Assembly (NCBI RefSeq): GCF_029490015.1
Contig: NZ_CP120468.1
Span: 372,001 to 436,000 of the forward strand
Direction of reading: 5' to 3'
Length of the DNA: 64,000 nt
Source of the DNA: Halobaculum limi
GTDB taxonomy: Archaea; Halobacteriota; Halobacteria; Halobacteriales; Haloferacaceae
Positions within the stretch are counted from its first letter, which is position 1. Every line of letters begins with the position of its first letter. The position numbers and the translations under genes are program-made. This document shows, one piece after another, positions 1 to 10,887 of the stretch. The notes under the pieces were generated by a model, which ran no database searches, was not told where the DNA came from, and saw nothing but the letters and a program-made list of their open reading frames with translations.

Positions 1-595
1 TGACGAAGTCCGCGCGGGCGAGACAGTCGTCGAGGTCGTCGACGAGTTCCGCGCCGAACTGCGCGGCGCGTTCCTCGTTGATGTAGGGGTCGTAGACGAC
101 CAGATCCATCCCCAGCGAGTCGAGCCGCTTGGCGACTTCTTGGCCGACGCGCCCCAGGCCGACGATGCCGAGCGTCTTGTTGTTCACCTCGCGCCCGAGG
201 TAGTCGCCCTTCGCCCACTCGCCGTCCTTCAGGCGGCCGTGCGCCTGTGGGATGGAGCGGGCAGCGGCGAACGTCATCGCGACGGTGTGTTCGGCGGCCG
301 CGCGGACGTTCCCCTCGGGTGCGTTGGCGACGACGACGCCGTGGTCGGTCGCCGCCTCAATGTCGATGTTGTCGACGCCGATGCCGGCGCGGCCGACGAT
401 GACCAGTTCGGGGGCCGCCTCGAACACCTCGGCGGTCACCTCCGTCCCCGACCGGACGACGAGCGCGTTCGCGTCCGCGACCGCCTCCAGCAGGGCGTCG
501 CCCTCCAGATCGTAGCCCGTGACGACCTCGTGGCCGGCGTCTCGCAGCGTTTCGATCCCCGCGTCTGCGATGGGGTCCGTGACGAGTACCTTCAT
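1..595 (-). CDS. serA: D-3-phosphoglycerate dehydrogenase, N-terminal part (runs off left edge)
   Basis: First step of the phosphorylated serine pathway, oxidising 3-phosphoglycerate with NAD+. About 198 N-terminal codons are present. The start reads MKVLVTDPIADAGIETLRD. GRAGIGVDNID, typical of the 2-hydroxyacid dehydrogenase substrate domain, lies near residue 75, and the Rossmann motif GIVGLGRVGQEVAKRL near residue 145 marks the NAD-binding domain. The C-terminal half (rest of the NAD domain and ACT/ASB domains) lies outside the window. A TATA-like CCTTAC (minus strand, 621-626) sits about 28 bases before the ATG, so the transcript is probably leaderless. It is divergent from serB, the last enzyme of the same pathway, which supports the call. 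Confidence 0.93.
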   Translation of the reverse strand, partial: MKVLVTDPIADAGIETLRDAGHEVVTGYDLEGDALLEAVADANALVVRSGTEVTAEVFEAAPELVIVGRAGIGVDNIDIEAATDHGVVVANAPEGNVRAAAEHTVAMTFAAARSIPQAHGRLKDGEWAKGDYLGREVNNKTLGIVGLGRVGQEVAKRLDSLGMDLVVYDPYINEERAAQFGAELVDDLDDCLARADFV

Positions 596-807
596 AGGCG
601 GTCGGAATAACGGCGCGTGGGTAAGGCTTTCCACGTCGGCGTAACTCGCCCGACAGAGTGATCCACAAATTCGGATCGTCAACCCCCTCGTTTCGGGTGG
701 AGATATCATAGTTATGGGGAAGAGACAAGTTGGCACACCAACGCGGTCCCCGCCGGAGGAATCGCCCGAGTCGGGGAGTTGAAGCCGCGCGGGACGAAGG
801 GTGAGCT

Positions 808-1470
808 ATGACACGACTCGTTGCGTTCGACTTCGACGGGACGCTCTCGGACTCGGAGATGACGGTCTTGCTCGGCGAGCGATGTGGCGTCGCCGACGAG
901 ATGGCCGATATCACCGAGCGAGCGATGAACGACGAACTCAGTTACGCCGAGAGCCTGCGCAAGCGGGCGAGCCTCCTCGAACATCTCGAAACGGAGGAGG
1001 CGGAGGTGGCGTTCGATCAGGTAGAACTACGCGAGGGCGCGGCGGGCGTCATCGAGCGTCTGCGCGACCGCGGTCACTACGTCGCCATCTTCACCGGCGG
1101 CTTCGAACGCGGCGTCGCGAGCGCTCTCGACCGCGCGGGCGTCGAAGTGGACGAGATCGTCGCCAACCGCCTGCCCGTCAAGGGTGGTCGCCTCACGGGC
1201 GAGGTGGAGGGACCGCTCATCGAGGGGACGAAAGACGAACAGTTGGAGCGCGTCGCGGGCGAACGGGACACCCCGATGACGCGGACCGTCGCCGTCGGCG
1301 ACGGCGCGAACGACCTCCCGATGCTGGAGGTGGCGGGCCTCGCCGTCGGCTACGAGCCGAAACCGGCGGTCGAACCCGCGTGTGACGTGGTCGTGGAGTC
1401 GATGTTCGAACTCGCGGACCTGTTCGAGAACGAGGGCATCCTCGTGCCGGACGTACAGCACGAACGGTAA
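808..1470 (+). CDS. serB: Phosphoserine phosphatase (HAD superfamily)
   Basis: Hydrolyses O-phosphoserine to serine, the last step of the pathway begun by the divergent serA. The 220-residue protein has HAD motif I, FDFDGTLSD, with catalytic D8 and D10, and motif IV, VGDGANDLPML, near residue 163. FTGGFERGV in the middle fits motif II (T/S-G-G). The length fits the SerB/HAD-IB family. The start at MTRLVAFDFDG puts motif I eight residues in, as is normal; an overlapping ORF in the next frame starts 7 bases earlier but lacks motifs. Other HAD-IB phosphatases look similar, but the serA neighbour makes serB the best reading. Confidence 0.9.
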   Translation: MTRLVAFDFDGTLSDSEMTVLLGERCGVADEMADITERAMNDELSYAESLRKRASLLEHLETEEAEVAFDQVELREGAAGVIERLRDRGHYVAIFTGGFERGVASALDRAGVEVDEIVANRLPVKGGRLTGEVEGPLIEGTKDEQLERVAGERDTPMTRTVAVGDGANDLPMLEVAGLAVGYEPKPAVEPACDVVVESMFELADLFENEGILVPDVQHER

Positions 1471-1566
1471 CTGGCCGACTGCGGCGGAGCCGCCACCCCC
1501 GCGACCGATCGCTCGTCGCCGGAACCGTCGTGTGGGTTCATTCCGATGGCGCGAGATGTAGTAGCT

Positions 1567-1953
1567 ATGCTCAGAACCATCCTCACCGCGGTCTGTACGC
1601 TCGAAGTCGTCGCCCCGAAGACACTCGTCGCCGCCGCCGAACGACTCGCACTCGACAACCCCGAGGAGTGCGACTGGCGGTCGTGGGTGCTTCCGGGTGC
1701 GCGACTCGAAGGGCTACTCATCCTCTGGTCGATGTGGCGAAGCGACGCGTCGTACGCGTCGTTCAAGCGCTTCCTCGGGGTCATCGGCGTCCTCGCGCTG
1801 CTGTACCCGCGTGCGTACGTCGACTACGGATCGTCGCTCGCGTACACCAGTGACTCTACCCCCGAGTGGAAGCCGTGGGTGTACACGGGAACGCGAATCG
1901 TCGGCCTCCTCTACGTCCTGATCGCAGTTGGAGAACTCCGCCGCGGATCGTAG
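1567..1953 (+). CDS. Small predicted membrane protein, function unknown
   Basis: A 128-residue protein with hydrophobic stretches around residues 45-55 (GLLILWSMW), 70-82 (FLGVIGVLALLYP) and near the C-terminus (IVGLLYVLIAVGEL), so probably two or three membrane segments. I chose the ATG beginning MLRTILTAVCTLEVV; another in-frame ATG lies 7 codons upstream but adds only a polar tail. It is a stand-alone gene between serB and ligA on the same strand. I do not recognise a family. The acidic/basic balance and codon use match its neighbours. Confidence 0.7.
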   Translation: MLRTILTAVCTLEVVAPKTLVAAAERLALDNPEECDWRSWVLPGARLEGLLILWSMWRSDASYASFKRFLGVIGVLALLYPRAYVDYGSSLAYTSDSTPEWKPWVYTGTRIVGLLYVLIAVGELRRGS

Positions 1954-4182
<2,229 letters not shown>

Positions 4183-4210
4183 GAAGGAGACGACAGCGCG
4201 GCGAGCGAGT

Positions 4211-5062
4211 TTACAGGTCGGCCGCCTCGAACCGCCACAGCCCCAGCAGCGGCGGGACGAGCATCCACGCGACGAGCATCGCCATCGCGGCGATCTCCAT
4301 ATCGAGCGCGTAGCGCCCGGCGGCCTCCGTCCCGGCCTGTCCCGCGGCGAAGAGGTAGCCGCCGACGAACTCGCCGGCGACGATCTTGAACGAGCCAGTC
4401 GGGTTGACCAAGCGGAGCACTTGGAGCAGTTCCCCGCCCGAGATGGGGAGCCAACTTGGGCCGCCGCCCGTGCCGAGATACAGGCGAAGCGGGAACTGGA
4501 TTGCCCCCCACAGCGGAACGAACAGGAAGTACAGGCCGACCGCACCGCCGATGGCGAGGCGGTTCGACGACACCGCCGACGAGAAGCCGACGGCGATTGC
4601 GACGAACGCCGACGACAGCAGCAGCGTCAGCAGGATGTACCCGAAGTACGTCCCCACCTGTAGCGATAGCGGGCCGATGGCGGCGACGACGGCCGGGAGG
4701 ACGAACCCCGCAGACACCGGCACCGCGATAGCGCCCGACCGGCCGAGCACTTTCCCGAACACCACGTCGGCGCGGGAGTGTGGTAGCGCGAGCAGGAGTT
4801 TCAGCGATCCCGATTCACGCTCGCCGACGACCGCGTTGTACGAGACGACCAACGCGATGAGCGGGATGAGTGTCGTGACGAGGGCGTCGCGGATGAACAC
4901 CGACCCGAGGAGCGAACTCGTCGTCAGCGTCTGCCCCTGTCCGGGGCGGACGAGGTAGACGACGGCCGAGACGAGGAGGACGAAAAACGCCGTCAGCGCC
5001 AGCAGCCACCGCGAGCGGACGGCGTCCTGGAAATCCTTGCGGGCGACGGCTTCGAGGCTCAT
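4211..5062 (-). CDS. ABC-2 type transporter permease
   Basis: Membrane part of an ABC exporter, partner of the ATPase encoded just upstream; its ATG overlaps the ATPase stop in an ATGA junction, so the two are co-translated. The 283-residue protein starts with a cytosolic helix (MSLEAVARKDFQDAVRSRWLL) followed by a membrane segment (ALTAFFVLLVSAVVYLV). It carries the family motif NAVVGERESGSLKLLLALPHSRADVVFGKVLG and about five further hydrophobic segments. This matches the NosY/ABC2_membrane_2 family. The substrate cannot be told from sequence. Confidence 0.9.
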   Translation of the reverse strand: MSLEAVARKDFQDAVRSRWLLALTAFFVLLVSAVVYLVRPGQGQTLTTSSLLGSVFIRDALVTTLIPLIALVVSYNAVVGERESGSLKLLLALPHSRADVVFGKVLGRSGAIAVPVSAGFVLPAVVAAIGPLSLQVGTYFGYILLTLLLSSAFVAIAVGFSSAVSSNRLAIGGAVGLYFLFVPLWGAIQFPLRLYLGTGGGPSWLPISGGELLQVLRLVNPTGSFKIVAGEFVGGYLFAAGQAGTEAAGRYALDMEIAAMAMLVAWMLVPPLLGLWRFEAADL

Positions 5063-6012
5063 TCGCTCACCTCGGCGTTGACGGCGTCGTGGGCGGACGC
5101 TCCCGCCTCGCCGTCCTCGGCGTACGTGAGGAACAGGTCTTCGAGACTCGCCTCCTGCGTGGAGAAGTCTTTCACCGTGACGCCGGCGTCTTCGAGGGCG
5201 CCGATGACCTGTGTCTTGGCGTCGTCCGAACAGGAGACGGTGACGGTGCCACCGTCCGTCGCCGCCGAGGAGACGCCGGAGAGTGCTCGGACAGCCTCCA
5301 AGTCCTCTTCGCTGGCGGCGTCGACGGTGACGACGAGTTGCGCCTCGCCGCCGACGGCCTCGCGAAGCCCCTGGATGGAGTCTTCGGCGACGAGTTCGCC
5401 CTCGCGCATGATGCCGACGCGGTCACACACCGCCTCGACCTGCCCAAGGACGTGACTGGAGAAGAACACCGTCGCGCCGCGGTCAGCCTCGCCGCGCACG
5501 ATTTCGCGCATCTCTTTCGCGCCGGCGGGGTCGAGTCCCGAGGAGGGTTCGTCGAGGACGAGCAAGTCGGGGTCGCCCACGAGCGCCATTCCCAACACGA
5601 GTCGCTGGCGCATCCCCTTCGAGTAGCCACCTGCACGGCGGTCGGCGGCGTCGGCGATACCGACCCGTTCCAACATCGCGTCGGGGTCGCCCTCGACGTC
5701 CTTCGACCGCATCGCGAACTCAATGTGCTTGCGGCCGGTGAGTCGGTCGTACACGTCGTACCCCTCGGGAAGGACACCCGTGTGACGGCGCACCTCGACG
5801 GACTCCGCCTGTGCGTCCCGCGAGAGCACGCGCACGGTGCCACTCGTCGGACGGACGAAGTCGAGGAGCATATTGATCGTCGTCGACTTGCCCGCGCCGT
5901 TGGGGCCAAGGAAGCCGAACACCTCGCCCTCTTCGACTGTCAAGTCGAGGTCGCGGACGGCGGTGACGTCGCCGTATCGCTTCGTGACGCCCTCCAACTC
6001 GATGGCGGCCAT
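5059..6012 (-). CDS. ABC transporter ATP-binding protein
   Basis: ATPase of the exporter whose permease follows. The 317 residues from MAAIELEGVTKRYGDVTAV contain Walker A (GPNGAGKST), the Q-loop region, the signature-like segment YSKGMRQRLVLG, Walker B (LLVLDEPSSGLDP) and the switch His in FFSSHVLGQVEAV. A C-terminal domain of about 90 residues follows, as in NatA/DrrA-type ATPases. I took the ATG at 6012 because a longer in-frame reading adds a basic non-conserved tail that would run into the metY promoter. A TATA-like TAAAG (minus, 6039-6043) lies 29 bases before this ATG, which fits a leaderless start. Confidence 0.92.
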   Translation of the reverse strand: MAAIELEGVTKRYGDVTAVRDLDLTVEEGEVFGFLGPNGAGKSTTINMLLDFVRPTSGTVRVLSRDAQAESVEVRRHTGVLPEGYDVYDRLTGRKHIEFAMRSKDVEGDPDAMLERVGIADAADRRAGGYSKGMRQRLVLGMALVGDPDLLVLDEPSSGLDPAGAKEMREIVRGEADRGATVFFSSHVLGQVEAVCDRVGIMREGELVAEDSIQGLREAVGGEAQLVVTVDAASEEDLEAVRALSGVSSAATDGGTVTVSCSDDAKTQVIGALEDAGVTVKDFSTQEASLEDLFLTYAEDGEAGASAHDAVNAEVSE

Positions 6013-6038
6013 ATACGGCCCGATACCGCCGGTCCCCG

Positions 6039-6045
6039 CTTTAGA
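6039..6045 (-). promoter_or_regulatory. TATA-like box of the ABC transporter operon
   Basis: The minus strand reads TCTAAAG centred about 29 bases before the ATG of the ATPase gene, the usual archaeal spacing for a leaderless mRNA. It decides between the short and long start of that gene. Confidence 0.5.
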
Positions 6046-6125
6046 CTTTGGGAGTCTCGCCCGACGACGGCGAACGTTGCCGTGACTGTCGTGCATAACC
6101 GTGTTCCAGAATATGACTTCGATAC

Positions 6126-7457
6126 ATGAGCGACGACGACACCCCGCAGTCGTCACGGGGGGGCGACCGCGGTCGAGGCGGCGAGTGGGGAGCGCGAACG
6201 CGGGCGCTCCACTCGGGGTGGGCCGGCGACCCGGCGACGGGTGCGCGGGCACCGCCGATCTATCAGACGACCTCGTACGCGTTCCCCGATGCCGACACGG
6301 CTGCCGATCTGTACGCCCTCGACCGCGAGGGCGACGTGTACAGTCGCATCTCCAACCCGACGACCAGAGTGTTGGAGAAGCGCCTCGCCGACCTGGAGGG
6401 CGGCGTCGACGCGGTCGCGACCGCCTCGGGGATGGCCGCCCTCGACACCGCGACGAGTCTGCTCGCGAGTGCGGGCGAGAACGTCGTCGCCAGCGCCGAG
6501 ATGTACGGGGGGACGAGCACGTATCTCGCGCGGATGGCTTCCCGGCGCGGCGTGGACCTGCGGACCGTCGAGACGACCGACTACGCCGCGTACGAGGAGG
6601 CGGTCGACGACGACACCGCCTACGTCCACGTCGAGACGCTGGCGAACCCGTCGCTCGTGACGCCCGACCTCGAACGGGTCGCCGCCATCGCCCACGACCA
6701 CGCGGTTCCGCTCGTCGTCGACAACACCTTCGCGACGCCGGCGCTGTGCAATCCGATCGACCGCGGCGCGGACGTGGTGTGGAACTCGACGACGAAGTGG
6801 ATCCACGGCGCGGGCACGACCGTCGGGGGCGTCCTCGTCGACGGGGGCACCTTCCCGTGGGACCACCCCGACGCCGACTACCCGGAGCTGTCGGGCGAGA
6901 ACCCCGCGTTCGACGTCGACTTCGCCGAGCAGTTCGGCGAACGGGCGTTCGCGCAGGTCGCCCGTCACCGGGGGATCCGGACGCTGGGGAACCCGCAGTC
7001 GCCGTTCGACGCCTGGCAGACCCTCCAAGGCCTCTCGACGCTTCCGATCCGGATGGAGAAGCACTGCGAGAACGCCCGCATCGTCGCCGAACACCTCCGC
7101 GACCACCCTGAAGTCTCGTGGGTCACTTATCCCGGCTTCGAGGAACACCCGACGCACGCGAACGCCGCCGAGTACCTCGACGACTTCGGCGGGATGGTCG
7201 TGTTCGGCCTCGAAGACGGCTTCGCGGCTGGCAAGCGCGTCTGTGAGTCGGTCGAACTCGTCTCGTTCCTCGCGAACATCGGCGACGCGCGGTCGCTGAT
7301 CATCCACCCCGCGAGCACGACCCACGCGCAACTCACGGCAGACGAACAGCGTGCGGCGGGCGTCAGTCCCGACCTCCTCCGCCTGTCGGTGGGCATCGAG
7401 GACCCCGCCGACATCGTGGCTGATTTGGACCGGGCCATCGCAGAGGCGACACGATGA
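6126..7457 (+). CDS. metY: O-acetylhomoserine sulfhydrylase / Cys-Met metabolism PLP enzyme, copy 1
   Basis: PLP enzyme of the Cys/Met metabolism family that turns O-acetylhomoserine and sulfide (or cysteine) into homocysteine (or cystathionine). The 443 residues include the substrate/PLP segment [21 protein letters not shown], the PLP phosphate motif SGMAALD, the aspartate of VDNTFATP, and the PLP lysine K224 in NSTTKWIHG. It overlaps metX by 4 bases (ATGA), and MetX makes its substrate. An N-terminal Gly/Arg/Asp-rich stretch of about 25 residues precedes the conserved domain. Cystathionine gamma-synthase activity cannot be excluded. A close paralogue lies just past metX. Confidence 0.88.
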   Translation: MSDDDTPQSSRGGDRGRGGEWGARTRALHSGWAGDPATGARAPPIYQTTSYAFPDADTAADLYALDREGDVYSRISNPTTRVLEKRLADLEGGVDAVATASGMAALDTATSLLASAGENVVASAEMYGGTSTYLARMASRRGVDLRTVETTDYAAYEEAVDDDTAYVHVETLANPSLVTPDLERVAAIAHDHAVPLVVDNTFATPALCNPIDRGADVVWNSTTKWIHGAGTTVGGVLVDGGTFPWDHPDADYPELSGENPAFDVDFAEQFGERAFAQVARHRGIRTLGNPQSPFDAWQTLQGLSTLPIRMEKHCENARIVAEHLRDHPEVSWVTYPGFEEHPTHANAAEYLDDFGGMVVFGLEDGFAAGKRVCESVELVSFLANIGDARSLIIHPASTTHAQLTADEQRAAGVSPDLLRLSVGIEDPADIVADLDRAIAEATR

Positions 7458-8725
7458 CGGCCCGCGAGTCGGTCGGGGAGTTCCAGTTCGAGTGCGGCGA
7501 GTCGGTCGACGACCTCGAACTGGCGTACGAGGCGTACGGGGAGTTCGACGGCTCGAACGCGGTGCTGGTCTGTCACGCCCTCACCGGGAGTCAGCACGTC
7601 TCGAACGCCCCGCGGAGCGAGCGCTACGAGTCCGACGACGACACAGCGGAGGACGACGCGACCGGCGGCTCCGGCGTTCAGACGGCAGGACAGGCCCGCG
7701 CGTGGTGGGACGACATCGTCGGCCCGGGGAAAGCCATCGACACCACCGAGTACTACGTCGTCTGCGTGAACGTTCCTGGCTCGTGTTACGGCTCTTCCGG
7801 CCCGCCCACAGAGGGGCCGGACGGGGGGCCGTGGGGTACGGAGTTCCCACCGGTGACGGTCGGCGACTGGACGCGAGCACAGCGACGACTGCTCGACCAC
7901 CTCGGCGTCGGTCGTCTGCACGCCGTCGTCGGCGGGAGCGTCGGCGGGATGAACGCCCTCGACTGGGCGAAGCGCTTCCCCGACGACGTGCGCCGGGTCG
8001 CGGCGGTCGCGACGGCGGCACGACTGGACACGCAGTGTCTCTCGCTCGACGCCATCGCGCGCCGTGCCATCACGACCGACCCCGACTGGAACGGCGGCGA
8101 CTACTACGGCGACGACCGCCCGAACCCGGACGCCGGCCTCGCGCAGGCGCGGCGCATCGGCCACGTGATGTACCTCTCGAAGGCGTCGATGGGTCGGAAG
8201 TTCGGGCGACGGACCGCGGGCAGAGACGCGTTCGGCGACGCGCCCGACGACCCCACGGGGCGGTTCTTCCCGTACCGCGAGGTGGAGTCGTACCTCGACT
8301 ACAACGCCGACTCGTTCACCGGGCGGTTCGACGCCAACAGTTACCTGTATCTCACGCGGGCGATGGACGAGTACGACCTCGCCGCCGGCTACGGCGGCGA
8401 CGCAGATGCACTGGCGGCGTTCGAGGGGGAACTACTCGTGCAGTCGTTCACCGGCGACTGGCACTTCACCGTCGCGCAGGCGCGACTGCTCGCAGATGCC
8501 GCCCGAGAGGTGGACGTGCCGACGGCCCACCACGTCGTCGAGTCCGACCACGGCCACGACGCGTTCCTCGTCGAACCCGAGTCGGTCGGGCCACCGTTGC
8601 GCGATTTCCTTGCCGACGGCGTCGACGGCCGTGCGGTCCGTGACGAAGACGACGACGGCGGGAGCGAGCCTCCTGCCGACGACCCGGACCGCGCGCCGGT
8701 CCACTCCAGCCTGTTCCCGGGGTAG
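7454..8725 (+). CDS. metX: Homoserine O-acetyltransferase
   Basis: Acetylates homoserine from acetyl-CoA, feeding the two flanking MetY enzymes. The 423-residue alpha/beta hydrolase has the oxyanion region CHALTGSQH, the MetX signature GSCYGSSGP...WGTEFP, the nucleophile S162 in [10 protein letters not shown] and the catalytic His in [12 protein letters not shown] near residue 370. The C-terminal tail of about 35 residues is acidic. It is translationally coupled to metY copy 1 (ATGA). Serine and succinyl variants of this family exist, so the acyl donor is inferred from the MetY context. Confidence 0.92.
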   Translation: MTARESVGEFQFECGESVDDLELAYEAYGEFDGSNAVLVCHALTGSQHVSNAPRSERYESDDDTAEDDATGGSGVQTAGQARAWWDDIVGPGKAIDTTEYYVVCVNVPGSCYGSSGPPTEGPDGGPWGTEFPPVTVGDWTRAQRRLLDHLGVGRLHAVVGGSVGGMNALDWAKRFPDDVRRVAAVATAARLDTQCLSLDAIARRAITTDPDWNGGDYYGDDRPNPDAGLAQARRIGHVMYLSKASMGRKFGRRTAGRDAFGDAPDDPTGRFFPYREVESYLDYNADSFTGRFDANSYLYLTRAMDEYDLAAGYGGDADALAAFEGELLVQSFTGDWHFTVAQARLLADAAREVDVPTAHHVVESDHGHDAFLVEPESVGPPLRDFLADGVDGRAVRDEDDDGGSEPPADDPDRAPVHSSLFPG

Positions 8726-8822
8726 TCGGCGTTCGGGCCGGACGACCGTGGCGTCACAGACACCGGCGAGTACCGCGCTCGGCGGTAGCGCTTAGGCGGC
8801 GCTATCCGTACACCGACACGAT

Positions 8823-10121
8823 ATGCCTGGAGACGACACCGACTACGGTTTCTGGACGCGCAGCGTCCACGAAGGAGCAGACCCAGACCCGACGACCGGT
8901 GCGCGAGCGCCGCCCATCCACCAGACCACGTCGTACGTGTTCGACGACGCCGACCACGCGGCTCGACTGTTCGCTCTCGAGGAGGAGGGCTACATCTACA
9001 GTCGCCTGCTCAACCCCACGGTCGCACGGCTGGGCGAGCGGCTCGCCTCGCTGGAGGGCGGCGTCGGTGCCGTCCCGACGGGGTCGGGGATGGCGTCGTT
9101 CGACCTGGCGAACTTCCTGCTCGCGTCCGCCGGCGACAACATCGTCTCCTCGTCGTCGCTGTACGGCGGGACGTACACCTACCTCACACACACCGTCGAG
9201 CGGCGCGGCGTCGAGACGCGGTTCGTCGACACGCTCGACTACGAGGCGTACGCCGAGGCCATCGACGACGACACGGCCTACGTCCACCTCGAGACCATCG
9301 GGAACCCGGCGCTCGTCACGCCGGACATCGAGCGGATCGCAGACATCGCCCACGACCACGACACGCCGCTGTTCGTCGACAACACGTTCGCGACGCCGTA
9401 CCTGTGCCGCCCGATCGAACACGGTGCGGACCTCGTGTGGGAGTCGACGACGAAGTGGATCCACGGCTCCGGGTCGACCGTCGGGGGCGTCCTCGTCGAC
9501 GGCGGGTCGTTCCCGTGGGGCGAACACGCCGACCGCTTCCCCGAACTCGGCGCGGAGAACCCGGCGTACCACGGCGTCAACTTCGCCGAGCGGTTCGGCG
9601 AGGCGGCGCTCACCTACGCCGGCATCGCTCGCGGCCTCCGCGACCTGGGGAGCGCACAGTCGCCGTTCGACGCGTGGGCGACGATGCAGAAACTGGAGTC
9701 GCTGCCGATGCGGATGGAGCGCCACTGTTCGAACGCTCAACACGTCGCCGAACACCTCGCGGACCACCCGGCGGTCGACTGGGTGACGTACCCGGGGCTG
9801 CCGGACCACGAGACGCACGCCGAGGCGTCGGAGTACCTCGACGGCGGCTACGGTGGGATGATCGCCTTCGGCGTCGAAGGCGGGTACGACGCTGCCCGCG
9901 ACACCGTCGAGGGGACCGAACTGGCGTCGCTACTCGCAAACGTCGGCGACGCGAAGACGCTCGTCATCCACCCGGCGAGTACGACCCACCAGCAACTCAC
10001 CGAGGAGGAGCAACTGGCCGCCGGCGTCACGCAGGATATGATCCGCCTGTCCGTCGGCGTCGAGAACCCCAAGGACATCGTCGCCGACCTCGACCAGGCT
10101 ATCGACGCGGCGACGCGGTAA
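8823..10121 (+). CDS. metY: O-acetylhomoserine sulfhydrylase / Cys-Met metabolism PLP enzyme, copy 2
   Basis: Second PLP enzyme of the same family, 432 residues, collinear with copy 1 along its whole length. Shared blocks include [24 protein letters not shown] and [22 protein letters not shown] with the PLP lysine K211; [11 protein letters not shown] lies near the C-terminus. It lacks the glycine-rich N-terminal tail of copy 1. It lies 97 bases after metX and has its own TATA-like GCTTAGG about 30 bases before the ATG, so it may be transcribed separately. The two copies could divide sulfhydrylase and cystathionine synthase work; sequence alone does not decide. Confidence 0.87.
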   Translation: MPGDDTDYGFWTRSVHEGADPDPTTGARAPPIHQTTSYVFDDADHAARLFALEEEGYIYSRLLNPTVARLGERLASLEGGVGAVPTGSGMASFDLANFLLASAGDNIVSSSSLYGGTYTYLTHTVERRGVETRFVDTLDYEAYAEAIDDDTAYVHLETIGNPALVTPDIERIADIAHDHDTPLFVDNTFATPYLCRPIEHGADLVWESTTKWIHGSGSTVGGVLVDGGSFPWGEHADRFPELGAENPAYHGVNFAERFGEAALTYAGIARGLRDLGSAQSPFDAWATMQKLESLPMRMERHCSNAQHVAEHLADHPAVDWVTYPGLPDHETHAEASEYLDGGYGGMIAFGVEGGYDAARDTVEGTELASLLANVGDAKTLVIHPASTTHQQLTEEEQLAAGVTQDMIRLSVGVENPKDIVADLDQAIDAATR

Positions 10122-10170
10122 CGCGGTCGCACCGAAGGCGGTGACGGGGTCGCTCGAAAGGGGCTGACAG

Positions 10171-10299
10171 GCGGCCCGTGTGACCGGCCGAATCGGTCAC
10201 GACGCCGGAGGACGGGCCGCACACCCGCGTCCCCTCCGGCGGCAATCGTCAGCGTCGCATCGGCGAGGGTGGTCCCGGCATCCGAGATGAACCCTCGCC
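10171..10299 (+). ncRNA. Candidate structured RNA (multi-stem, possible pseudoknot)
   Basis: Four long perfect stems fall within about 130 bases after metY copy 2. Stem A is GCGGCCCGT (10171-10179) with ACGGGCCGC (10212-10220). Nested stem B is GTGACCG (10180-10186) with CGGTCAC (10194-10200), with a 7-base loop. Stem C is CGCCGGAGG (10203-10211) with CCTCCGGCG (10233-10241); it crosses A, so the two form a pseudoknot or exclude each other. Stem D is GGCGAGGGT (10262-10270) with ACCCTCGCC (10291-10299). No convincing ORF covers the stretch. It could be a 3' UTR element, a stand-alone RNA or, less likely, coincidence in GC-rich DNA. No hallmark of tRNA, SRP RNA or RNase P RNA is seen. Confidence 0.4.
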
Positions 10300-10320
10300 C
10301 GAGCCGGTCCGGTTCGGCGT

Positions 10321-10354
10321 TTGCCGACCGACCGACGGATCGCCGCGTCGGCAA
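10321..10354. promoter_or_regulatory. Inverted repeat just upstream of the PPC-gene TATA box
   Basis: TTGCCGAC (10321-10328) and GTCGGCAA (10347-10354) form a perfect 8-bp inverted repeat separated by 18 bases. The right arm ends two bases before the TATA-like GCTTTACT (10356-10363), which itself lies 27 bases before the start of the PPC-domain gene. This is a good position for a regulator binding over the BRE; no factor is known to me. Confidence 0.4.
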
Positions 10355-10386
10355 CGCTTTACTGCCTCTCGGTCGACGCCTCGCGT

Positions 10387-10806
10387 ATGAACTACCGTGA
10401 GGTTGAGGTCAGCGGCGAGTATATGGCCAGTCTCGACAACGGCGCAGACTGGCGCGAAGAGATCGAATCGCTCGCGGACGAAGTGGAGGCGGACGCCGCG
10501 TGGTTCAACGCGATGGGCGCGGTGCAAGACGCCGAGGTGTGGTTCTACGACCAGGACGACCAGGAGTACCAGTCGGTCACGTTCGACGAACCGCTGGAGG
10601 TCGCGGCGTGCGTCGGCAACGTCGCGCTTCTCGACGGCGAGCGATTCGCACACACCCACGCCGTCCTCTCACGTCGGAGCGGGCAGGCGCTGGCGGGCCA
10701 CCTCGACGGCGGCACCGTCTTCGCGGGCGAGGTGTACTTCCGCGCGTTCGAGGAGTCGCTGGAGCGCGAACACGACGACGTGACCGATCTGGATCTCTGG
10801 TTGTAA
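10387..10806 (+). CDS. PPC/DUF296 domain DNA-binding-like protein
   Basis: A 139-residue single-domain protein of the PPC (plants and prokaryotes conserved, DUF296) family, with the conserved start YREVEVSGEYMASLDNGADW, the central AWFNAMGAVQDAEVWFYD and the metal-site region FAHTHAVLSRR followed by GHLDGGTVFAGEVYFRAFE. In the family the histidines bind a metal; some members are DNA-binding but most archaeal ones are uncharacterised. I chose the ATG giving MNYREVEV because it has a TATA-like box 27 bases upstream; a longer reading starts in the inverted-repeat region. Confidence 0.85.
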   Translation: MNYREVEVSGEYMASLDNGADWREEIESLADEVEADAAWFNAMGAVQDAEVWFYDQDDQEYQSVTFDEPLEVAACVGNVALLDGERFAHTHAVLSRRSGQALAGHLDGGTVFAGEVYFRAFEESLEREHDDVTDLDLWL

Positions 10807-10856
10807 CTGGCATCGCCGGGCGGTCGCGTCGCCACCGACCGGCGACGGACGAATCG

Positions 10857-10863
10857 CTTATGA
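10857..10863 (+). promoter_or_regulatory. TATA-like box upstream of polC
   Basis: CTTATGA lies 28 bases before a GTG at 10888 and about 170 bases before the polC ATG. If used, polC would have a leader of roughly 145 bases that includes a 10-bp inverted repeat. Confidence 0.35.
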
Positions 10864-10887
10864 CCCTCCTCCGCACAGGAAAGTGAC

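Noticed and set aside
10122-10386. SRP 7S RNA or RNase P RNA in the structured gap
   Set aside because: The gap is too short for RNase P RNA, and I found neither the SRP helix 8 core nor the RNase P GAGGAAAGTC core.
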